Shown here: one piece after another, positions 58,575 to 64,000 of the stretch | Numbering within the stretch: the stretch's first letter is position 1 | How the letters are laid out: each line of letters starts with the position of its first letter | Source of the DNA: Romanomermis culicivorax | Taxonomy: Eukaryota; Nematoda; Enoplea; Mermithida; Mermithidae | NCBI GenBank assembly: GCA_963922205.1 | Contig: CAWUHX010000345.1 | Coordinates: forward strand, 62,001 to 126,000 | DNA length: 64,000 nucleotides | Direction: 5' to 3' | Notes under the pieces: model-generated | The model's database searches: none | The model's input: the letters and a program-made list of their open reading frames with translations, nothing else | What the model was told of the DNA's origin: nothing | Translations under genes and position numbers: made by a program

Positions 58575-58890
58575 GTGTATATTTGGGGGGTCTGTGAAAG
58601 AAAAAATTCGATTTTTCCATTAAATAATTTCAAATAACAGTTCAAAAAATACTATTTATTGTCTAAAAAATCCTAAAAAATGTATCCACGATGCAAAGCG
58701 CCGAAAAAATCTACGTTTTTGACCATTTTTGTTCGAAAATTGACATCTTTTCATCAAAAAATGGACAATGTTCAGTACTTTTCCAACCAAAAGTTGGAAA
58801 ATCCTTGGTGGTCGCCCAGTGGCTAGCCATATGGCCGAAGATTTCTGGAGAGCTCCTATAGTACTTTTACCCCTCCTCCCGATTTGCAAA
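58575..58890. repeat. repeat family X, copy 4
   Basis: It contains GATGCAAAGCGCCGAAAAA, ACGTTTTTGACCATTTTTGTT and CCCAGTGGCTAGCCATATGG, shared with copies 1 and 2. Confidence 0.6.
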
Positions 58891-59189
58891 AATGGTTGTG
58901 CACTAGGGTGTCTCGGAAGAGATGCAACAGAAATACCTTCTTTTTCAGTAATTCAATTGGAAAATCTCAAGCTACGAATAATGTTACAAAGTAAATGACG
59001 TCTGTCTGACTCCGGCCTATGTTATAAAGTGTAGGAAAATTGTCTACAGTTAAGACACCCCATTTCACACAACTCGAGGTTAGTCAAATTAAGATAAATG
59101 AAATGATAGCCGATTATATTGCCTTTCAAATACAACAAAGTGTATTGGAATAACTCTTGCGTTTTTCTGTAAAGGAACGTCAGGAATGA
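58891..59189. other. no gene recognised
   Basis: AT-rich spacer with no visible coding or repeat signal. Confidence 0.5.
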
Positions 59190-59870
59190 CTCGAGTTCTG
59201 AAATTTAATAAAAACTTTTAAAAATTTAGACCTTTCATTTGAAGCATGTCGTTCAGCAATTATCGAAGCTAGATAATGAAAATTTATCAAGGCTTCAAGC
59301 CACATTTTTTCTTCTAATTCATTACGTAGGTGACGATGAATCCAGTTATCTCAGTACTTGATTGGTTGCGGATTCATTCAGATTCGAAAAGGTATTCGAA
59401 TGACAGTGTAGTGTGCACCAATAGCTACAACTCCCAAAACGGTACACAAATCGGATCGAAATTTTAACATAATGTGTTGGACATTGTGCCAACAAAAATG
59501 ATGAAAAAAATTTTGTGGCATCCTATGGGAAAGTTTCTCGAAAGAAGTCAAATGATTTTTTCGGCCTTTTACCATCTCCTTTTGGACACTTTAAAAAGTG
59601 TAAAACATAATAGGTACAACATAAAAAAAAATTTCAAACGCAGTACGTAAAACCACACACCCGATTTTCGGGCACGATTAATTTTCAGCTTATCATTCTT
59701 CTCGAAAACTGCATCTTAAAATGGATGTGAGAGAGACAACATCATTTCGAAATCGTATGGCTTGGTTGAGACACAATAAATGGATTCGAGTCACGTATTA
59801 GTGACTGAGCATCTCTATAATTTCATTTTTGATCCTTTGATTAATATTATTAAAAAACATCTGGACTAGG
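59190..59870. repeat. long repeat, inverted copy of 27880-28870
   Basis: Uninterrupted partner of the repeat near 28 kb. Shared marks in reverse complement include GCATGTCGTTCAGCAATTAT, AAACTGCATCTTAAAATG and GCATCTCTATAATTTC. It shows the state before the SINE-like and CATACCTGTA insertions at 28 kb. Confidence 0.65.
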
Positions 59871-59989
59871 TTGAAAAGGCGACGACTATGACGAAAATGA
59901 CCAAAAAACTATTTGTGAAATATAACTTGGTTGCTTTAGATTTTAAATCCAAGTTACCTATGTTGTGCAGATCTTTCCTTAGTGATAAA

Positions 59990-60265
59990 AGAAAGATCAA
60001 TAGTCTGGCTGACTAGTTAAAACTACTCCTTGACTAGCCCGCTGATCTAGTGGAACAGCTCTCGCCCAGATCTGGCAACAAGAAACAACAACTAAAATGG
60101 ACCCTCACTGAGTGGACCTCATAGACTCCCAGAGGAAACTATGAATCCACTGGCAGGAATGAGGCTAGAGAGACCCTCGACAGTGCATCTCCTACCTGAT
60201 GTCTGCAAGCAAGCAGCGCCTTGGCTTAGAGCCCTTCGCAGACTTACTGTAATCATCGACGATGT
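59990..60265. other. GC-richer stretch, unidentified
   Basis: This stretch differs in composition from its surroundings (CCTTGACTAGCCCGCTGATC, GCAGCGCCTTGGCTTAGAGC) and ends close to CGACGATGTGCAAAATAA. No open frame, tRNA or rRNA was recognised. It could be a fragment of a retroelement or of a noncoding RNA. Confidence 0.3.
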
Positions 60266-60614
60266 GCAAAATAATATTAAAAGAAAGTGGATGGAACACT
60301 AAAAGTATGCAAATTTAAAATGGAAAGCGAGAGAGATTTATTTGTGGGCGACGGCATAAAAATACCAAACAAAAATATTATAAAAAGCTATGAATGATTT
60401 TTATTTTTCTTTTTTCTTTGGCGCTCCGTTGCTGTGCAACTTTGTCTGCGCTTGCCAGACACCCATCGTGTATTTACATGCCGACTTCTCGATCGCGAAA
60501 TAGGCTGCAACAGGATGTCCTCGCCCCTTGGTACTTTTCATATTTCAATAATTAATTGATGTGTTATCACATTCTTCAACATGGGTATTTGGTTTCAGCT
60601 GAATGACTATGTTA
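60266..60614. other. no gene recognised
   Basis: Mixed sequence with a GC-richer patch at 60410-60530. No coding support was seen. Confidence 0.4.
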
Positions 60615-60750
60615 TACATCAGACCCGAATCGGAATTGTAATAATTTCTTCGGGTCCGGGTTCAAAATTTGAAAACTATTGGGTCCGTGTCCACAAAATA
60701 GTCGGGTAATTTCGGGTCTCATTTTGGCTGCGGATACCCGATACATGTCT
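60615..60750. repeat. CGGGTCC word repeat with hAT-like end
   Basis: CAGACCCGAATCGG to ATACCCGATACATGTCT matches 23910-24065. Confidence 0.6.
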
Positions 60751-60754
60751 GGTA

Positions 60755-61055
60755 GCTACTGAACCCAAAAACGTTCCTATCTGGTTGCTTGGCATTGCTA
60801 ACATATGTGTAAAAAGTTCGAAAAAGGATCCAAAAATGGTAAGTTTTGTCTAAAAAATTGCATTTTTCGCGATTTTTTAAAATCAAAAATGACTATTTTT
60901 TACCAGAAAATCAGCATTTTTCCATTTTTCGACCAAAAAGATGGAGATCCCTTTGACTTGACCATGCAACCATGTGATTCATAAATCTTGAGGAGGCACC
61001 ATGTGGTCGACGATTCCTGAGAGGTTTTCCCAACTTCCCCCAACTGCGCGTACCA
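60755..61055. repeat. repeat family X, copy 5
   Basis: Decayed copy with ATTTTTCGACCAAAAAGATGG, AAATCTTGAGGAGGCACC and CGACGATTCCTGAGAGG. It ends about 200 bp before the GRAF-like exon. Confidence 0.55.
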
Positions 61056-61258
61056 CTGATTTCAGATTTTCTACCGGAAAACTTTTTCTCGTTGTATTAA
61101 AATACATAACTAACTTTGTCGTTACTTTATCCCTCTCTTCGTCTATCACTTTTTAGCGCCAAAAATTGACTTCAAAAGCTTGGGTAATCGATATTAGCCG
61201 TTGCAAGTTTTATTCATTAAACGACGAGTTTCTTTTTCGATTGGATCGTTTCTAAGTT

Positions 61259-61434
61259 ATGGTATTAAAACCCTTAGAATTTTCCGATTGTTTGACGGAT
61301 AATCCTTGGTTTCGACAAAATATTGCCGAGCACGAAAACGCATTGGAGAAATCTTACAAAACTATCAAATTACTGGAAAATCAATGTCGAGAAATGATAA
61401 GTGCTGCTCATAGTAAGTTGTTTAGGGACAGTAG
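61259..61434 (+). CDS. first coding exon of a GRAF/oligophrenin-like BAR-domain RhoGAP
   Basis: Proteins of this family bend and bind membranes through an N-terminal BAR-PH unit and switch off Rho GTPases through a GAP domain. From the ATG at 61259-61261 the exon reads MVLKPLEFSDCLTDNPWFRQ, then NIAEHENALEKSYKTIKLLE. This matches the opening of the BAR domain in the GRAF and OPHN1 proteins, where LEFSDC, a D-x-P-x-FR motif and HE-x-x-L are conserved. A consensus donor GTAAGT lies at 61413 after the ISAAH codons. A second donor, GTGAGT, lies at 61435. Family alignment favours the earlier one, with end 61412. No later exon was found in the window, and the downstream 2.5 kb is repeat-filled. Confidence 0.72.
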
Positions 61435-61688
61435 GTGAGTGAAAATTAGATTTCACCCGAGCATGCCTCTGGTCGCGGGACGCGAGCGGTCCGCGGAGAA
61501 AAAATTTTTCTCTGTTTTTTAAGAACGTATTTTCGTGCATTATCGAAAATCTCGAATTTTTTCCGACGTTTGATGTTTGGATGACTTATAGTAGTTTAGT
61601 TGTCACTTATGGCTTCATTCACAGACTTAAATTATTGTTTCCAGTGTCAGCTTTGCGGCAACTACGGTTAGATAGGCTTCGTCTCAAC

Positions 61689-62472
61689 CAGGCTTTTTTT
61701 AGTCATTTTATGAGCCTGGGCTCCTAAAAGTTCGAAAATGGCTTCTAAATTTTACTCCAAGGAGCCAATCTGGCTCCTAAAAATTCAGCTGAAGTTTAAC
61801 CGAATTTTAGTTGTTTGCTATAATTATATTATATATCAAGCAACTTTACATGAATGCGTTTCTATTTTCAAGATCTCTTTAACAATAAACGATTTACTAC
61901 TATTTTTAACTGTTTTTCCGAGATAATTTTGTGTTTCAATGCAACAAACGCTGGCGTTGAGCGTGGTTTTTCTCTGGTGAACAGATTAAAGACGAAAACT
62001 CGGTCGCAAACAGTAAGATCTTACTCGATCAAGAAATCAAATAGCAAAATTAGATTTTTCATCGATCATCAAATCGGGCTGAATATTTGGACGTCTTGAT
62101 GCGTTTGCAGGAATGCCACAGCAATTGTAATAATTTTGATTTCGAAAGTGCTTACAAAATAAGGGCTAAAGAAACGCGATATAAAACTGGTGATTTTGCT
62201 AAGAAACGTAATGAATAAACGTGTCGTGTTTTGATTGAAAATAAACTTTTTTGATGAGTTCCGTTTTAAAAGCAAATTCAAAAAATTTGCCCTATCTGTG
62301 ATACAAGTAAATTTGAATTAAATACAATCAAACTATACGAATTATATAATGCATTAATTTTTATCAAAAGTGTGCATTGATTATTTATGGCCCCTAAAAA
62401 TGTCTGTTTGGCTCCTAAAAATTTAGGTCTAGGAGCCATTTGGCCTGTAAATTTTTGACGAAAAAAAGCCTG
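61689..62472 (+). mobile_element. hAT derivative with GGCTCCTAAAA words, TSD GTCTCAAC
   Basis: The ends CAGGCTTTTTTTAGTC and GACGAAAAAAAGCCTG are flanked by GTCTCAAC (61681-61688 and 62473-62480). GGCTCCTAAAA words are repeated near both ends. It keeps the transposase C-terminus. It lies in the presumed intron of the GRAF-like gene, in the same orientation. Confidence 0.9.
61854..62099 (+). pseudogene. hAT transposase C-terminal fragment
   Basis: The frame contains FNATNAGVERGFSLVNRLKT, the VERGFS-x-x-NRxKT form of the hATC signature, then RSQTVRSYSI. This form is typical of the zinc-finger (ZMYM/SCAN-like) hAT group and differs from the SSERNFS type at 43 and 48 kb. The ATG used is only the first in frame. 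The catalytic core is absent. Confidence 0.75.
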
Positions 62473-62480
62473 GTCTCAAC

Positions 62481-63389
62481 TGATGTATTTTTAATAAACC
62501 AAATATCGGATGCAATGTTATGCATGAAAATATTTTTTGGCCTAAAGCGCAATAAAATTAGTTATATTCGACAGATTCGTCGAAGTAGGTACGTCGAAAA
62601 ACTCTGTTTCCTGCGCTCTATCCAACTCAATTTTTGACCGAAAAGAAAGGGTCGAAATTGTCTTGTTCTCCATCTATGGAAGCTCCTGGCTGCGGGTTTG
62701 AACTAGGGTAGAGCTGGGCAATGACAGGAGTGGCTTGTTTGTTTGCTACACAATTTTTAATTTTTTTGCTGTCTTAAACGGGGAGTTGATACCATTTTTG
62801 CTATTTCGCTCGAATTTATAAAAATAGTTGATATATATTTGATTGCATTGATTCTATAGCTGGTTCGACTAGACGACGCAAGTTGCCTAATTCTGCGCCA
62901 AGTTGAAGGCGATATTTATTCATAGGAGTAACACCACGCTGCTTTAGGGTTTGAGGCAAGAAATGCCCATTGACGCTTTATGCGTTTCTGCGCATATTTA
63001 AACACACTTTGCTACCTCGAAAAAAGTAATCGAAAATGGAAAAACAAAACATAAGCTTTCGATCTCTTTTTCTCGAATAATGTTGAATATCGTAAAACTG
63101 ACATTAGTTGAACGATCTTATTCATGAAGATTCGGCTGATTTTCATAAATAAAATCTTTTGATGTTGTCAGAATTTCTGTGGATATTGGCTTTGCATTCT
63201 GGGAATGTGTTTTCTGTATTGGTTAAAATTTAACTTAGTTGATCATTTGATGCCATACATGTAATGGAGAGTCGTGGGAACCCCCAACTAAAGTTTAGTT
63301 TTCTCCACTCAAACCCTCACCTTCCCCCAAATATCTTGGATATTGGAAAAATATCTATAGTAGACATTCATGCACATAAGGGACAGACG
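62481..63389. other. presumed intron, nothing recognised
   Basis: AT-rich sequence downstream of the GRAF-like exon. I searched for the next BAR-domain exon and did not find one. Confidence 0.45.
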
Positions 63390-63830
63390 ATAAACTCTTC
63401 TACCTGAGACTCTGGGCATCCCCCAGTCCGAAAAAAATCATCAAACACCTGTCGTTTGCCCAAATCCACGTGGCCGGCGCGTCAGAAAAATAACGCTCGG
63501 TGAGGGACTCGAACCCTCGACCTTCTGCATACAAGGCAGACGCGCTATCCTACTGAACCGAGCCACGTAGATGGTTCGGAAATTGTGGTTGTAGTGGTGG
63601 GGGTGAGTGCGGGGCATGCCGCGTAATGAATAGCCAGACGCACCACTACAATACACCCTCCTGAACTTTTTCGTGGACAGGTTTTTTGATAATTTTTATG
63701 CATGTTATCTATGATAAGCATGCTTGTGGAGCTTTTTTTTGTCCACTCGTCCCCACACCCCTGGTCGATGATAAGTTCGAGGACCTTCGCTCTTGGAAAA
63801 TTTTTGCTGTGCATGTCCGATGGTCGAGAT
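63390..63830 (-). repeat. SINE-like repeat with tRNA-derived part
   Basis: The edges share TTCTACCTGAGAC, TTTTTTGATAATTTTTATGCATG and TTGGAAAATTTTTGCTGTGCATG with the copies at 28080 and 57960. A tRNA-like region (63495-63563) lies inside. Confidence 0.6.
63495..63563 (-). tRNA. tRNA-Thr(TGT)-like sequence, probably SINE-derived pseudogene
   Basis: On the minus strand the first and last seven bases pair perfectly (GCTCGGT / ACCGAGC). The T arm is GAGGG-TTCGAGT-CCCTC and the anticodon arm is TCTGC-CTTGTAT-GCAGA, giving anticodon TGT. About three bases of the D-stem are missing (TTCAGTAGGATAGCGC), and the total of 69 nt is short. With the related copy at 951-1023 sharing flanks, a SINE head or pseudogene is more likely than a working tRNA. 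Confidence 0.5.
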
Positions 63831-64000
63831 ATGTTCCAGATAACCGCAAAGCAAATTTTTGGTCATTTCAAACTTGCTGCGGATTTTCACATCTCTAGTG
63901 TGCATCATCATGAGTAGGTAATGTCTCTTTATGATTCATTGTTGAGCTTTTCAGAGAATAATTTACGCCATTTATGACCTTTTTTTGTAGTTCGGTTTTC

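Noticed and set aside
63495-63563. Functional tRNA-Thr gene
   Set aside because: The D-stem is incomplete, and the sequence and its flanks recur as a repeat at 951-1023.

Overview
This window looks like nuclear DNA from an animal, most likely an invertebrate and possibly an arthropod. It is AT-rich, with spliced genes and a very heavy load of DNA transposons. I cannot name the species. Two host genes are recognisable. At the left edge the minus strand carries about 20 exons (173-6846) of cytosolic leucyl-tRNA synthetase (LARS). They run from the HIGH-type motif through the editing domain and KMSKS loop into the anticodon-binding domain. Its extreme N-terminus is not found and its C-terminus lies off the left edge. 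Near the right end, a short first exon on the plus strand (61259-61412 or 61434) resembles the start of the BAR domain of GRAF/oligophrenin-type Rho GTPase-activating proteins. The sequence downstream of it would be intron.

Almost everything between (about 7.3-61 kb) is transposon on transposon. By eye I matched 20 insertions of hAT type, with ends close to CAGGG or TAGGG. Eighteen have exact 8-bp target-site duplications and two have 8-bp duplications with mismatches. The other mobile elements are: two members of a family with TTA duplications and AGGCCCTG ends; a Ty3/gypsy retrotransposon with both LTRs (29024-38327); a gag-only LTR-element relic on the minus strand (12344-14904); and tRNA-derived SINE-like repeats. 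Coding remnants of hAT transposases (BED zinc finger, core, C-terminal dimerisation region) occur at 16.4-16.9, 43, 48.4, 53-57.7 and 62 kb. None is intact.

Layout: 0-7 kb LARS; 7.3-12 kb small DNA transposons; 12.3-14.9 kb gag-like relic; 14.9-20.8 kb one hAT-type element holding a 5.3 kb imperfect palindrome, itself hit by three more insertions; 21-29 kb hAT elements and other repeats; 29-38.3 kb gypsy element; 38.3-49.5 kb a dense cluster of nested hAT derivatives; 52.3-57.8 kb a decayed hAT transposase holding a TTA-type element that holds another hAT element; 58-61 kb repeats; 61.3 kb to the end, a GRAF-like exon and repeat-filled intron.

The most unusual pattern is that a few internal core sequences recur inside elements with quite different termini. 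Each terminus is built from many copies of its own 6-13 bp word. A GC-rich hairpin (GGCGC-TTCG-GCGCC type) marks most cores. The two arms of the palindrome also act as empty-site controls for insertions in the opposite arm.
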